From the NCBI RefSeq assembly GCF_003116835.1, contig NZ_BFFO01000005.1, positions 62,001 through 126,000 of the forward strand: 64,000 nt of DNA, read 5' to 3'. This document shows, in pieces, positions 48,001 through 56,710 of the stretch. The stretch's first letter is position 1; every line of letters begins with the position of its first letter. The position numbers and the translations under genes were made by a program. A model generated the notes under the pieces. The model worked only from the letters and a program-made list of their open reading frames with translations, was not told the DNA's origin and searched no databases. The stretch comes from Lactococcus termiticola (GTDB lineage Bacteria > Bacillota > Bacilli > Lactobacillales > Streptococcaceae).

Positions 48001-48321
48001 CGGGATTTCTTCCTGACTAAAATCCTTCAAGACCTTGCGAAAGAGCATGCTAAAGCCGACTTGACTGAGCTCAACCGCCTCTTGGTCTGAGATATTTCTG
48101 TCAAAATAATAAGGCAGTTGCTTAAAACGGGTCACCAAAAGGTCAAAAACAGCCGTATCTTCGCCTTCTCCCAGGCGTTCAAGAATGGATTTTTCCTTTT
48201 CAAAAGACATCGAAGAAGGCACAATATAATAGACCTTTTTGCCTTCTGCCATAAGGCTTCTAGCCTTATTCAGAAGTTCTCCACTTAAATCCTGATTGAT
48301 TTCACTATAAATAATCTGCAT
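45055..48321 (-). CDS. rexB: ATP-dependent nuclease subunit RexB (AddB)
   Basis: A 1088-residue RexB, the partner of RexA. The N terminus is an inactivated helicase without a normal Walker A, as in the streptococcal and lactococcal form. The C-terminal nuclease (about 760-1060) has GLVAVDYKSSRHD, and the four Cys for a 4Fe-4S cluster appear as FYNCEYQYF and CQYCKLKSICR. AGGCAG-like Shine-Dalgarno sequence precedes the ATG at 48321. It follows dnaN, with 54 nt between. It is strongly enriched for TTTACAG in the sense strand. Confidence 0.95.
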   Translation of the reverse strand: MQIIYSEINQDLSGELLNKARSLMAEGKKVYYIVPSSMSFEKEKSILERLGEGEDTAVFDLLVTRFKQLPYYFDRNISDQEAVELSQVGFSMLFRKVLKDFSQEEIPLYYSLQASPSFLDMLVNLREEFLRGNLSPEDLAGTAKFDELSRILTAFEEALSQDYHNFSDFQLLTAKIAGNEGQIVQQLKNTVFIIDGYSRFSAEEEAFIDAINGKVDDLIIGTYASQTDYKAGQFVNSVYSDALEMMESFRQKFRADLLYLDSSEVNEVYSKLTDIVKEENSYSIPEQLTSLSEKDAEQVEIWSAENQMAEIEAVAKAIRQEIVAGRKFKDMLVLVGDPTAYEIPVKQIFELYDIPYFYAKEESMANHPLIAFLESLYAIKKKNYRFEDLINLLKSGLYGQISQDEIDAFDLYVSSYNIQGRKKFTDAFTLYKEEFFAFDDVELVRERYFSQDSALQNFLNQTGKKTGRHWLSSLDQFFKDSELLINFNGLYQEALEKSQQNLASKHEQVWKLLNKNFEEFQSIFSDEKMSISDFLDIIIIGFKNANYRQIPANVDVVNVNDYALVEPAAADIVYAIGLNQSNFPRIRKNNSLLTDEERLVINEASEEGRFLEAVESLNYSKNLTSSLSLVNAAHQKLILSSPEIFDNEQDETSNLLKVIVDRDKSGKILKRMRRTNPEESISHIANQRAMISALGEIERQLATTGIEKKEVFWGSIFRLISKNNPKFQDLLLSLDRDIDTVNLSEDTVKELYNDKINVSVSSFENFYNCEYQYFLQNTLRLQAVEPLSLDSRIVGNFFHEVFEKLMADPELSEGRFDESLGQLLNETYSNYELYFEQDARSRFAATNLKEIVQQTSVMLKEIIANPDFSTLSTEASFGIGAKELGNFELSYLRLRGRIDRIDNFFDDGLVAVDYKSSRHDFDLQSAYDKKSLQLLTYLDVLKKNYPEQKIWGALYLQIKNEALNLSKINHISEIDGMLKDQMKYQGLSLQENQPDFVKIQKNNKFTEDDLDKLLKMNEGHFEEGARTLKSGEIKINPVREKGKPSLSGCQYCKLKSICRIEANRHLKEHSREIKLKSNKEIKAELEKA

Positions 48322-48375
48322 ATCTGCCTCACAAAAAAATAGACCTAAGATTTTCTTAAGTCTATCATAGCATAA

Positions 48376-49518
48376 TTAATTGGTTCTGACAGGTGTTACC
48401 AGTTGAACGAAGTCGTTGGTCTCAATGCTTGGCTGGAGTGTAAAGGGCCGGACATTTGAGATAAAGCGGATTTGCACTTCAGGCGATTTCAAAACCTTGA
48501 GGGCATCAATCAGATATTGTGGGTTAAAGCTGATGGCAATGTCTGCCCCTTCTTTAGCAAGGACAGTCATATCTTCATGGACAGAGCCGACTTCAGGCGA
48601 GTTGGCGGTCGTTACTACGCTATCGCCAGAAACTGTTAATTTGACAGTCCCGTTTGACGTTGCATTGGCCAGAAGTCTTGCCCGGTCCATAACATGACGA
48701 AGCTCAGAAACATCAAAGGTCAAACTCAGCGTATAGTCTGAAACTTGTGGAATCAGGCGGTCTGTTTCAGGATAATTTCCTTCAATCAAACGACTATAAA
48801 AGCTGATATTTTCATTTTGGAAAAGGACTTGATTGTGAGCAATAAAGAGATTGATTTCTTCATCATCATTGTTGAAAACATTTCTAAAGCTGTTGATAGA
48901 CTTAGCAGGAATGACCACGTCAAAGTCTTCCGTCATATTTTCAAGCTCCACAATCCGCTGACTCATCCGGTGAGAGTCAGTCGCAACAGCCTTGAGGCTC
49001 TTATTGTCCGTCAACATCAGGTGGACACCTGTAAAAATAGGGCGACTTTCCTGTGTGCTGACAGCAAAGACAGTTTCAGAGAAGATTTCCTTGAGTTGCC
49101 CAGCCTTGATTTTCAAAGGATTTTCCTTAGAAATTTCTTGAATTCGTGGATAAACTTCAGCATCCAGACCATTCAGTGTGATTTCTGATTTGCCTGATGT
49201 GACGATAATCTGATGGTTGTCAATTTCTTTGAGTTCTAGCGTGACATCTGGCATCTGAGCAACGACAGAATCAAAGAAGCTGGCTTCTACCAAGATGCTA
49301 CCAGTGCCTGAAATCAACATGCTGGCATCTTTATCAGAAGCGGGAAGGAAGTTTTCAATAGAAATCTGGCCGTTTGAGCCTGTTAAGCTAATGCCTTCAT
49401 TGCTGACAACAATTTTTAATTTGCTGAGAGCTGGAATGGCTACCTTAGAACCAATGGCTTGTTTGGTAATCCGAAGTGCGTTGAGGAAGGCTGCTTTATT
49501 AATGGATAATTGAATCAT
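48376..49518 (-). CDS. dnaN: DNA polymerase III beta subunit (sliding clamp)
   Basis: A 380-residue clamp of three topologically similar domains (about 1-122, 130-248 and 250-378). It tethers DNA polymerase III to the template. The C-terminal LVTPVRTN corresponds to the region next to the clamp-binding pocket. AGGAGT precedes the ATG. The 139-nt gap to dnaA holds the unwinding element and DnaA-trio repeats rather than a simple promoter. Confidence 0.97.
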   Translation of the reverse strand: MIQLSINKAAFLNALRITKQAIGSKVAIPALSKLKIVVSNEGISLTGSNGQISIENFLPASDKDASMLISGTGSILVEASFFDSVVAQMPDVTLELKEIDNHQIIVTSGKSEITLNGLDAEVYPRIQEISKENPLKIKAGQLKEIFSETVFAVSTQESRPIFTGVHLMLTDNKSLKAVATDSHRMSQRIVELENMTEDFDVVIPAKSINSFRNVFNNDDEEINLFIAHNQVLFQNENISFYSRLIEGNYPETDRLIPQVSDYTLSLTFDVSELRHVMDRARLLANATSNGTVKLTVSGDSVVTTANSPEVGSVHEDMTVLAKEGADIAISFNPQYLIDALKVLKSPEVQIRFISNVRPFTLQPSIETNDFVQLVTPVRTN

Positions 49519-49529
49519 GGGACTCCTTT

Positions 49530-49648
49530 ATATATATTATTTAATAATAAATAGTAGTAGTAGGTCAGGGGATAAACTGGAAAAGTTGAAGTAATCCAGT
49601 CATAGTGCTAAAATCTTCTCGGAAAAGTCCGGGAAAAAATGTGGAAAA
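49530..49648. other. oriC: Origin unwinding region: AT-rich DUE, DnaA-trios and DnaA boxes
   Basis: An AT-rich stretch (49530-49551) is followed by four TAG triplets in a row (49552-49563), then GTCAGGGG and a DnaA-box-like TTTATCCCC (minus, 49568-49576). A second box TTTTCCACA (minus) is at 49640-49648. On the plus strand the trios read 3'-GAT from the box side, as in the B. subtilis basal unwinding system. Confidence 0.75.
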
Positions 49649-49657
49649 CTTTTTAAC

Positions 49658-51046
49658 TTATTTTAACTTCTGTTTGATTTGATCAATGTCTTTTTGAAGT
49701 TGTTGATCGGTATTCATCAGCTCAGAAATCTTATTATAAGAGTGCATGACGGTTGTGTGGTCACGCCCACCAAATTCACCACCAATGGCAGGCAGGCTAA
49801 GTGCCATCAAATCCCGAATCAGAAACATAGCGACCTGCCTTGCAAAGGCAATTTCCTTGTTTCGCTTAATGCCAATCATGTCTGAAACAGCGACCATGTA
49901 GTGCTTAGAGACCACGTCTTGGATTTTCTTAACGGTCAGATTATTGAGCGGTTGGGCATGGTTGTTTTGGATATTTCTTAGGGCCTTGCTGGCGGCATCA
50001 ATATCGACCTTTTGCATCTTATTGGTCTTGGCATAGAAGTCGACCAGGTTCAGTGCCCCTTCAAGCTCACGGACATTGGAGTCAATCTGGCCAGCGATAT
50101 AGGCCAGGACCTCTTGAGGAATCTCTGTGGCGAGATGTTCAGACTTCTTCATAAGAATTGCCATCCGGGTCTCATAGTCAGGAGCTGTGATGTCTGTGGT
50201 CAAGCCCCAACCAAAGCGACTGACGAGACGGTCTTCCAGATTATTAAGTTCTGTGGGTGGCCGGTCTGAGGTCAGGACAATCTGTGCCCCTTTTTCATAG
50301 AGGGCATTAAAAGTATAGAAAAGTTCAGATTTTGTCTTTTCCTGCTCTGGATTGAAGAATTGGACATCGTCAAGAAGCAGGAGGTCAAGGTTTCGATAGG
50401 TGTTTTCAAAATCCTTGAGCTTACCGTTGGTAGCTGCAGTGACATAGTCATTGACAAAGTTTTCCGCTGAAGCATACATGACACGGGCATAAGGATTATC
50501 CTTGAGCATCTCATTGCCGATGGCATACATCAGATGGGTCTTACCAAATCCAGAGCCACCGTGAATAAAGAGGGGATTGTAGATGGAGCCAGGACTGTCT
50601 GAAACCGCGATAGCAGCTCCCAGGGCCAACTGGTTCCCATCCCCTTGGATAAAGTTTTCAAAAGACTTATTCGGGTTGACCTTAGTTTGTGCGACCGGTG
50701 TTTTTTCACGGACACTTTGCAGGTCATGTTCTAATTCATTGATTTCTTGAATGTCGTCAGTTTTTAATTTTTCAAGCTCATCTGTTGAAAGCTCATCTGA
50801 AGCGTAGGTTTTGATAGAGACAGGCTCGCCAAAGACCTCAAAGGCGGCGGTTCGGATCAGGTCCGTCTGTCCCTTCCAAAAGTCCTTATGCATCTGTGAG
50901 ACGATAAGAATGGAGGCCACCCCTTTTTCAACAGAAAGAAGTTGACTGGGTTCTATAAAAAATTCATAAGCTTGAGCTTTAAGATGCTTTTTGGCGAGTT
51001 CATTGACCCGATTCCAAAACTGCTTATCTTCGCTGGTTAAGGGCAT
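49658..51046 (-). CDS. dnaA: Chromosomal replication initiator DnaA
   Basis: A 462-residue initiator ATPase from the ATG at 51046 ([20 protein letters not shown]); the longer upstream frame runs into the box-rich origin and is not conserved in type. Domain III has Walker [12 protein letters not shown] and Walker [11 protein letters not shown]; domain IV carries the DnaA signature [11 protein letters not shown]. Domain II is short and acidic. It binds the boxes at 51103-51283 and the trio region. The Shine-Dalgarno sequence (AGAAAG) is weak. dnaN follows. Confidence 0.97.
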   Translation of the reverse strand: MPLTSEDKQFWNRVNELAKKHLKAQAYEFFIEPSQLLSVEKGVASILIVSQMHKDFWKGQTDLIRTAAFEVFGEPVSIKTYASDELSTDELEKLKTDDIQEINELEHDLQSVREKTPVAQTKVNPNKSFENFIQGDGNQLALGAAIAVSDSPGSIYNPLFIHGGSGFGKTHLMYAIGNEMLKDNPYARVMYASAENFVNDYVTAATNGKLKDFENTYRNLDLLLLDDVQFFNPEQEKTKSELFYTFNALYEKGAQIVLTSDRPPTELNNLEDRLVSRFGWGLTTDITAPDYETRMAILMKKSEHLATEIPQEVLAYIAGQIDSNVRELEGALNLVDFYAKTNKMQKVDIDAASKALRNIQNNHAQPLNNLTVKKIQDVVSKHYMVAVSDMIGIKRNKEIAFARQVAMFLIRDLMALSLPAIGGEFGGRDHTTVMHSYNKISELMNTDQQLQKDIDQIKQKLK

Positions 51047-51102
51047 ATTGTTACTTTCTATGGGAAAAATCGTATGCTTTATTATATCATCTTGAAGAGA
51101 CT

Positions 51103-51283
51103 TTTTCCACAAGCAAAATAAAAGGAGAAGTTTTTTCACAGTTGTGCAAAAAAGCTTGTGTAAAACTTGTGGATTTGTGCAAATTTCAAAGATTTACACA
51201 AAAAGAAGCTTGATTTTCCACTATTTTTATTAGTTTTCCACAAAAGTGGAGAAAAACTTTTCTCTTGAAAAGCATGTGGAAAA
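51103..51283. other. oriC: DnaA-box cluster of oriC upstream of dnaA
   Basis: TTTTCCACA occurs at 51103-51111 and 51234-51242 (plus) and 51275-51283 (minus). Related boxes are AAATCCACA at 51168-51176 (minus), TTTTTCACA at 51132-51140 and TTTTCCACT near 51213. None is the exact TTATCCACA consensus. The rnpA-rpmH genes often found beside dnaA in Firmicutes are absent; tRNA-Glu follows instead. Confidence 0.85.
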
Positions 51284-51393
51284 AAATGTTTTGAGTTTGA
51301 CTTTTCCTTTGGCCTGTGAAAAAATCTGTTGAAAAAAATAAGGCTTGACAAGGCTCTTAGATTTTGATAAACTTATGAAGTTGTTAAAACTCA

Positions 51394-51465
51394 GGTCCGT
51401 TGGTCAAGGGGTTAAGACACCGCCTTTTCACGGCGGTAACACGGGTTCGAATCCCGTACGGACTA
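51394..51465 (+). tRNA. tRNA-Glu (UUC), second copy
   Basis: A 72-nt tRNA identical over its whole length to the one at 29111-29182 but on the plus strand. Anticodon TTC. It stands alone, just beyond the DnaA boxes, and is followed by a terminator. Confidence 0.94.
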
Positions 51466-51468
51466 TAT

Positions 51469-51497
51469 TAAAAATCAGCCTTTGGCTGATTTTTTTG
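51469..51497 (+). terminator. Terminator of tRNA-Glu
   Basis: AAAATCAGCC-TTT-GGCTGATTTTTTT hairpin. It also lies close to the 3' end of the minus-strand ATPase gene. Confidence 0.85.
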
Positions 51498-51508
51498 TTT
51501 CATTTACT

Positions 51509-54121
51509 TTACTGGATGAAAGGCTTGCCTTGCTTTCTGAGAATAGCCTTGGTCAGCTCAATGACAAGGACTGATACGAGGCTGAGTCCAATAGCAATCA
51601 ACCAATGGTAGCCGGTCATCGGCACGATTTCTAGGACATTCATCAGGAAGGGCACCTGAGTAAAGACAGCCGTAATAGATAGCGAGAGCAAGGTCGTCCC
51701 AAAGACCATCCGGTTGCTTAACAAGCCCATCTTCAAGATAGATTCATTGCTTCTGGCATTGAAGACGTTGATTGTAGAAGCAAGTGTCAAGACGATGAAG
51801 GCCATGGTTTGCCCCAACTGATGACTGCCGACCATACCGCCTACTTCTAGGAAGCGACCAATAGCAAAGCCAGATAGGACTGTGATGATAAAGGCGGTCG
51901 AGCAGACAGCGATTCGTTTTCCGACACCTCTTGAGAATAGGCTCTCAGTCACACCAATCGGCGGTCGCTCCATGATTTCTTTGTCTGCCTTCTCACGAGA
52001 GAGGCCGAAACCTGGAATCCCATCAGCCAGGACATTGATGTAGAGAAGTTGTATCCCTGTGAATGGCAATCCCCAGCCGATGATGGCACCAATCAGCATG
52101 GTCATAATTTCAGCGACATTAGCCGATAAGAGGTAGTAGATGGTCTTTTTGATGTTAGTATAGACCCGCCGGCCCTCTCTGACAGCCCCGACGATGGTCT
52201 CAAAGTTGTCATCAGCCAGGACGATGTCAGAGGCTGATTTAGCAACCTCTGTCCCTGTGATACCCATAGCCGTCCCGACATCAGCGGCCCGAAGGCTGGG
52301 AGCATCGTTGACCCCATCGCCAGTCATGGCAACAATCTGCCCTTTTTCCTGCCAGGTCTTGACAATCCTGAGCTTATCTTCTGGAGATACCCGGGCGTAG
52401 ACTGAAATTTTCTCAATATTTTCTTTTAATTCTTCATCTGTCATATGGCTTAGCCGGATGCCATCAACGACCTGGTCATTCTCTCTATAAATATCGAGCT
52501 CATAGGCAATAGCCTTGGCGGTCAAGGCATGGTCGCCAGTGATCATGATAGGTTTGATACCAGCCCTTCTTGCTTCTGTCACAGCCTGCTTAGACTCTGG
52601 TCGTGGCGGGTCAATCATGCCGACAATCCCCAGGAATGTCTGATTTTCTTCAAGTTTTTCCAGGTCTGATGGCAAGTTATCCACAATCTTGTGGGAAAGT
52701 GCTAAAACCCTGAGGGCAGATTCAGCAAATTGGTCGTGGATGTCAAAGGCTTCAGGGAGATTATCTGGAGCCAGACGGTCAAAGGCCCCTTTGGTCAAGA
52801 CCAGGTATTTCTCACCGTAAGGAAGGACGACCGTCATCTTTTTCCGCTTGGAATCAAAGGGAATTTCGATGATTCGCTTGGCTTCATGCTTGAAAGGATA
52901 GATTTCCTTGTCAATGGCAAAGCGGAGAATCGCTGCTTCTGTTGGGTCGCCCAAGACCTCCCAGTTCTCCTCTTCTTTATTAAAGTGGGCACTGGCATTG
53001 CTGGCCAAGATAAATTGCTCAATGAAGCGGGTCTCTGCATCCGTGATATGGCCGTGTTCATAGACCTGGTGTCCATGGAGCCAGAACTTCTGGATAGACA
53101 TCTGGTTTTGTGTCAGTGTCCCTGTCTTGTCTGAGGCAATGACGGTCGCATTTCCAAGGGTTTCTACGGCTGGAATATTACGGATGATGGCACGCCGGTG
53201 GGCCATATTCTCCACACCATAAATCAGGCTCAGTGTGACGATAACAGGCAGGGTCTCAGGGACAGCAGCAACACCAAGGACAGCAGCCGTCATTAAATTA
53301 TCGACTAATGGAATATTCCCATAGAGGATATTGATGAAAAAGATGATGGCACCAGCACCAAAGGCGATGAAGGCAAGGCGTTTTGCCAGGGTGTCAATCC
53401 GTTTTTGCAGGGGTGTCTTTCCCTTGACCTGTTCTTCTAGGAGGCTGGCAATCTGTCCCATCTGAGACTGGTTTCCGACGGCGACAACAATACCTTCTGC
53501 TGTCCCATTTAAGACATTAGTCCCTGAAAAGACCATATTAATCTGGTCTCCTAAAGGCACTTCTTGGCTGATGACTGCCTTGGCATCCTTTTCAATTGGC
53601 TCAGATTCACCTGTCAACGAACTCTCGTCAATCTGTAAACTACTGCTTGACAGCAGTCGAATATCAGCTCCTACCTGGACACCGGCTGTCAACTTGATCA
53701 AATCCCCACAGACCAGCTCACTTGAAGGAATGGTCTGGGTCTTGCCATCACGGATGACAGTTGAGGTCGGAGAAGAGAGCTTTTTCAGGGCTGATAAGGC
53801 ATTTTCTGCCCGGCTTTCCTGGAAGATAGCCATGACGACATTGATACTGACAATAATCAAAATGACAGCAGTCTTCGTATAATTTCCATCTCCAATGAAG
53901 GCCAAATAGCTTGAAAACACCGCTACTGTCAGCAGAATGATATTCATGATTTCTAAGAGATGATGGCCAATCTTCTTAAAAATCCCTTCTTTTTTAGCTT
54001 CAGAAAATTCATTGGAGCCGTAGCTTTCACGAGAAAATTTGACCTGCTTCTGGCTTAATCCCGTCTGATCCTTATGGTAATAGGCTTTTATTTTTTCTAT
54101 ACTTTCAGTTTTATGGTTCAT
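51509..54121 (-). CDS. Cation-transporting P-type ATPase (PMCA/PacL-like, calcium type)
   Basis: A 870-residue P2-type ATPase. The N-terminal cation domain is followed by the actuator loop LTGESEPIEK, the phosphorylation site SDKTGTLTQ, the KGAFDRL nucleotide region and the hinge MTGDGVNDAPSL. About ten membrane segments are expected. This layout is of the Ca2+-ATPase type (PacL, Lactococcus CaxL), exporting calcium or manganese; the ion is not certain. It is a single gene transcribed toward the origin, against the main direction of replication. Confidence 0.93.
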   Translation of the reverse strand: MNHKTESIEKIKAYYHKDQTGLSQKQVKFSRESYGSNEFSEAKKEGIFKKIGHHLLEIMNIILLTVAVFSSYLAFIGDGNYTKTAVILIIVSINVVMAIFQESRAENALSALKKLSSPTSTVIRDGKTQTIPSSELVCGDLIKLTAGVQVGADIRLLSSSSLQIDESSLTGESEPIEKDAKAVISQEVPLGDQINMVFSGTNVLNGTAEGIVVAVGNQSQMGQIASLLEEQVKGKTPLQKRIDTLAKRLAFIAFGAGAIIFFINILYGNIPLVDNLMTAAVLGVAAVPETLPVIVTLSLIYGVENMAHRRAIIRNIPAVETLGNATVIASDKTGTLTQNQMSIQKFWLHGHQVYEHGHITDAETRFIEQFILASNASAHFNKEEENWEVLGDPTEAAILRFAIDKEIYPFKHEAKRIIEIPFDSKRKKMTVVLPYGEKYLVLTKGAFDRLAPDNLPEAFDIHDQFAESALRVLALSHKIVDNLPSDLEKLEENQTFLGIVGMIDPPRPESKQAVTEARRAGIKPIMITGDHALTAKAIAYELDIYRENDQVVDGIRLSHMTDEELKENIEKISVYARVSPEDKLRIVKTWQEKGQIVAMTGDGVNDAPSLRAADVGTAMGITGTEVAKSASDIVLADDNFETIVGAVREGRRVYTNIKKTIYYLLSANVAEIMTMLIGAIIGWGLPFTGIQLLYINVLADGIPGFGLSREKADKEIMERPPIGVTESLFSRGVGKRIAVCSTAFIITVLSGFAIGRFLEVGGMVGSHQLGQTMAFIVLTLASTINVFNARSNESILKMGLLSNRMVFGTTLLSLSITAVFTQVPFLMNVLEIVPMTGYHWLIAIGLSLVSVLVIELTKAILRKQGKPFIQ

Positions 54122-54230
54122 CCTGTCCTCCTTTTTGCGAAAATAGTTCTAATTTAATTTTAATATATTTCTTTCTTTCCGAGAAATAATATCCTTTTAG
54201 ACAGGGGTTTACTAATTGACAGACTTATGA

Positions 54231-54236
54231 TATTAT
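54231..54236 (+). promoter_or_regulatory. Extended -10 promoter of the DUF536 gene (leaderless)
   Basis: TGATATTAT with 7 nt to the ATG at 54244; no ribosome binding site. Confidence 0.5.
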
Positions 54237-54243
54237 TGTAAAC

Positions 54244-54726
54244 ATGAATACGAAAACAGTGACAGAACTCGCAGGGCTCTTTGGTGTAACCCGTCAAGCG
54301 ATGAATAAACGTGTAAAGTCTCTTGCTTCAGAATACGTCGAAAAAAATGAAAAAAACATTACGGTTGTCAAGCAAGAAGGCATCCATCAGCTTGAACAGT
54401 TAATGGGGAAGGTTGTCACTGCTGAAGCTGAAGTGGTTGACAAGCCAGATTTGAGCCAGACAACCGAGCTTTCCTTAAAAGATGACTCAGGAATGTTAGA
54501 CTTGGTCAGAAATCTCATGAGGGATAAAAACTCTGAAATTGATCAACTTCATCATCAACTGACTGTAAAAGACCAACAGTTGGCTGAAAAGGACAAGCAG
54601 ATCCAACGTCAACAAGAGATGATGGAAAAGGCTCTGGGCGACCAGCAACAATTCTTTGTTGAGCTTCAAGAGCAGATGAAGACAGCTGGTAATAGAGGCT
54701 TCTTCGCCCGCCTCTTTGGAAAATAG
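54244..54726 (+). CDS. DUF536-type protein with helix-turn-helix and coiled coil
   Basis: A 160-residue protein. The N terminus (TVTELAGLFGVTRQAMNKRVKS, residues 5-26) is a helix-turn-helix of the MerR-like kind found in DUF536 proteins. Residues about 90-145 form a long Gln/Lys/Glu-rich coiled coil, and a basic aromatic C terminus GFFARLFGK follows. Such proteins occur on plasmids and chromosomes of lactic acid bacteria and staphylococci, often near replication genes; their role is not settled. There is no ribosome binding site, and an extended -10 lies 7 nt upstream. Confidence 0.8.
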   Translation: MNTKTVTELAGLFGVTRQAMNKRVKSLASEYVEKNEKNITVVKQEGIHQLEQLMGKVVTAEAEVVDKPDLSQTTELSLKDDSGMLDLVRNLMRDKNSEIDQLHHQLTVKDQQLAEKDKQIQRQQEMMEKALGDQQQFFVELQEQMKTAGNRGFFARLFGK

Positions 54727-54794
54727 AATAATAAAGTAGAACATTTCTTTTTGAGGGATGTTTTTTCTATAATAAATGTGAATGGGGGATTGTA

Positions 54795-55460
54795 ATGAAG
54801 AAACAAGAAAAATTAGACCTTGACCTCTTTGAAACAAAAGAGGAGGAAGCAGACTTTCGGGCTTTTTTTGACGACGTCTTAAAGAAGATTCCTAAAAAAT
54901 ATGCCGTCATCGTTAAAAATTCACTGGCCAAGACCAGTAAACAGGCAGAAGCCTTTGTAAAGTCCAGAGCTGAGCAATTTGACAAGATTTTTGATGACTT
55001 CTTAAAGGATTTAGACAGAGATAGCCGCAAGAAAGCTCACAAAATCATCCATTTTGCCAGTGTGACGGCCGCGATTGTCGGCTTTACCCCCCTGCCTTTT
55101 GCAGATGCTCTTTTGCTCGTGCCTATACAGCTGGTCATGATGACTCGCCTCTATGCGATTTTTGGAGAAAGCTGGTCTGAAGGCTTGACCAAGTCACTGG
55201 CAAAGGAGATGGTGGTTGTAGGTCTGGGCCGTTCTGCTGTCGGTAATCTCTTGAAGTTCATTCCTGCGGTTGGAACGATTGCGGGTGGTGTGATCAATGC
55301 CAGCGTTGCCTCTATCATCACGGAGTCTCTGGGCTGGGTGACCGTCAAGATGTTGCATGATGGTGAGGACATTTTTGATCAAATCATGTCTTTTAGAGGA
55401 CAATTTAATCTCTTATTTTCCAGTCTTTCTAAGGCATCCAAATCTAAGAATAAAAAGTGA
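54795..55460 (+). CDS. DUF697 family membrane-associated protein
   Basis: A 221-residue protein of the DUF697 (YcjF-like) family. The N-terminal 75 residues are charged and helical. The conserved Ala-rich hydrophobic region (about 84-175) includes VGFTPLPFADALLLVPIQLVMM written across two membrane-type helices and GVINASVASIITESLG. The C terminus is basic (SKASKSKNKK). GGGGGA stands before the ATG, and TATAAT lies about 22 nt upstream. The function is unknown. It has no operon partner apart from a possible link to the DUF536 gene. Confidence 0.8.
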   Translation: MKKQEKLDLDLFETKEEEADFRAFFDDVLKKIPKKYAVIVKNSLAKTSKQAEAFVKSRAEQFDKIFDDFLKDLDRDSRKKAHKIIHFASVTAAIVGFTPLPFADALLLVPIQLVMMTRLYAIFGESWSEGLTKSLAKEMVVVGLGRSAVGNLLKFIPAVGTIAGGVINASVASIITESLGWVTVKMLHDGEDIFDQIMSFRGQFNLLFSSLSKASKSKNKK

Positions 55461-55523
55461 AAGCCTTTACATCATCTAGTTTTAGACATTCCCACCATGA
55501 AAGGATTTTCAAACGCTTTTCCT

Positions 55524-55628
55524 TGCAAAATTTAGGAAAAGTGTTAAAATATTATTTGTAAGTTAGTTCAATAATTAACTTTGTTGTAAGGGCATTTGCT
55601 CTGAAAAAATTTCACCCTAATAAGGAGG
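55524..55628 (+). promoter_or_regulatory. Promoter and strong ribosome binding site of gap
   Basis: TTGCAA (55524-55529) and TAAAAT (55546-55551) are 16 bp apart. The leader is about 80 nt and holds a small AGTTA/TTAACT dyad. AAGGAGG is at 55622-55628, an ideal ribosome binding site. Confidence 0.75.
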
Positions 55629-55638
55629 CAACTACATA

Positions 55639-56649
55639 ATGGTAGTTAAAGTTGGTATTAACGGCTTCGGTCGTATCGGTCGTTTGGCATTGCGTCGTAT
55701 TCAAAACGTTGAAGGTGTTGAAGTAGCACACATCAACGACTTGACTGACCCAGCTATGCTTGCACACTTGTTGAAATATGACACAACTCAAGGTCGTTTC
55801 GACGGTACAGTTGAAGTTAAAGATGGTGGTTTCAACGTTAACGGTAACTTCATCAAAGTTACTGCTGAAGCTGATCCAGCAAACATCAACTGGGCTGAAT
55901 CTGGTGTAGAAATCGTGCTTGAAGCAACTGGTTTCTTCGCAACTAAAGAAAAAGCTGAAAAACACTTGCACGCTAATGGTGCTAAGAAAGTTGTTATTAC
56001 TGCACCTGGCGGAAACGACGTTAAGACTGTAGTATTCAACACTAACCACGATATCCTTGATGGTACTGAAACAGTTATCTCTGGTGCTTCATGTACTACT
56101 AACTCACTTGCACCTATGGCTAAAGCCCTCAACGATGCATTTGGTATCAAAGTTGGTACAATGACAACTGTTCACTCATACACTGGTGACCAAATGACAC
56201 TTGACGGCCCACACCGTGGTGGTGACTTCCGTCGTGCACGTGCTGCAGCTGAAAACATCGTTCCTAACTCAACTGGTGCAGCTAAAGCTATCGGTCTTGT
56301 CGTTCCTGAACTTCAAGGTAAACTTCAAGGTCACGCACAACGTGTTGCAACACCAACTGGATCAGTTACTGAACTTGTAACTATCCTCAACAAAGAAGTT
56401 ACTGCTGAAGAAATTAACGCAGTAATGGAAAAAGCAGCTAACGATTCATTCGCTTACAACACTGACGAAATCGTTTCATCTGATATCATCGGTGAAACTC
56501 ACGGTTCAATCTTCGATGCTACTCAAACTGAAGTAACATCTGTAGATGGCGCACAACTCGTTAAGACTGTTGCTTGGTACGACAACGAAATGTCATACAC
56601 TTCACAATTGATCCGTACTCTTGAATACTTCGCTAAAATTGCTAAATAA
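55639..56649 (+). CDS. gap: Glyceraldehyde-3-phosphate dehydrogenase
   Basis: A 336-residue glycolytic enzyme that oxidises glyceraldehyde 3-phosphate to 1,3-bisphosphoglycerate using NAD. The NAD-binding [12 protein letters not shown] lies at residues 7-18, and the catalytic Cys152 lies in [11 protein letters not shown]. Length is normal. Codon use is very different from neighbours, strongly biased to a small set (GTT, CTT, AAC, TCA, CGT), as expected for one of the most highly expressed genes. It has its own promoter and terminator. Confidence 0.98.
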   Translation: MVVKVGINGFGRIGRLALRRIQNVEGVEVAHINDLTDPAMLAHLLKYDTTQGRFDGTVEVKDGGFNVNGNFIKVTAEADPANINWAESGVEIVLEATGFFATKEKAEKHLHANGAKKVVITAPGGNDVKTVVFNTNHDILDGTETVISGASCTTNSLAPMAKALNDAFGIKVGTMTTVHSYTGDQMTLDGPHRGGDFRRARAAAENIVPNSTGAAKAIGLVVPELQGKLQGHAQRVATPTGSVTELVTILNKEVTAEEINAVMEKAANDSFAYNTDEIVSSDIIGETHGSIFDATQTEVTSVDGAQLVKTVAWYDNEMSYTSQLIRTLEYFAKIAK

Positions 56650-56671
56650 TCAACTTGTATAGATTGAAAAG

Positions 56672-56695
56672 ACCAGCTCTCAGGCTGGTTTTTTT
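56672..56695 (+). terminator. gap terminator
   Basis: ACCAGC-TCTCA-GGCTGGT followed by seven T; the T-run runs into the recG extended -10. Confidence 0.85.
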
Positions 56696-56697
56696 GT

Positions 56698-56703
56698 TAT
56701 AAT
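56698..56703 (+). promoter_or_regulatory. Extended -10 promoter of recG (leaderless)
   Basis: TGTTATAAT with 7 nt to the ATG at 56711. Confidence 0.65.
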
Positions 56704-56710
56704 AAGAACT

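Noticed and set aside
41423-48321. The Lactococcus lactis Chi sequence GCGCGTG
   Set aside because: I did not notice a copy by eye here or elsewhere in the window, so I make no claim on it; a short window could lack it by chance.
51047-51139. Longer DnaA start at 51139
   Set aside because: The extra 31 residues cover origin sequence, and DnaA proteins start at the [11 protein letters not shown] position.
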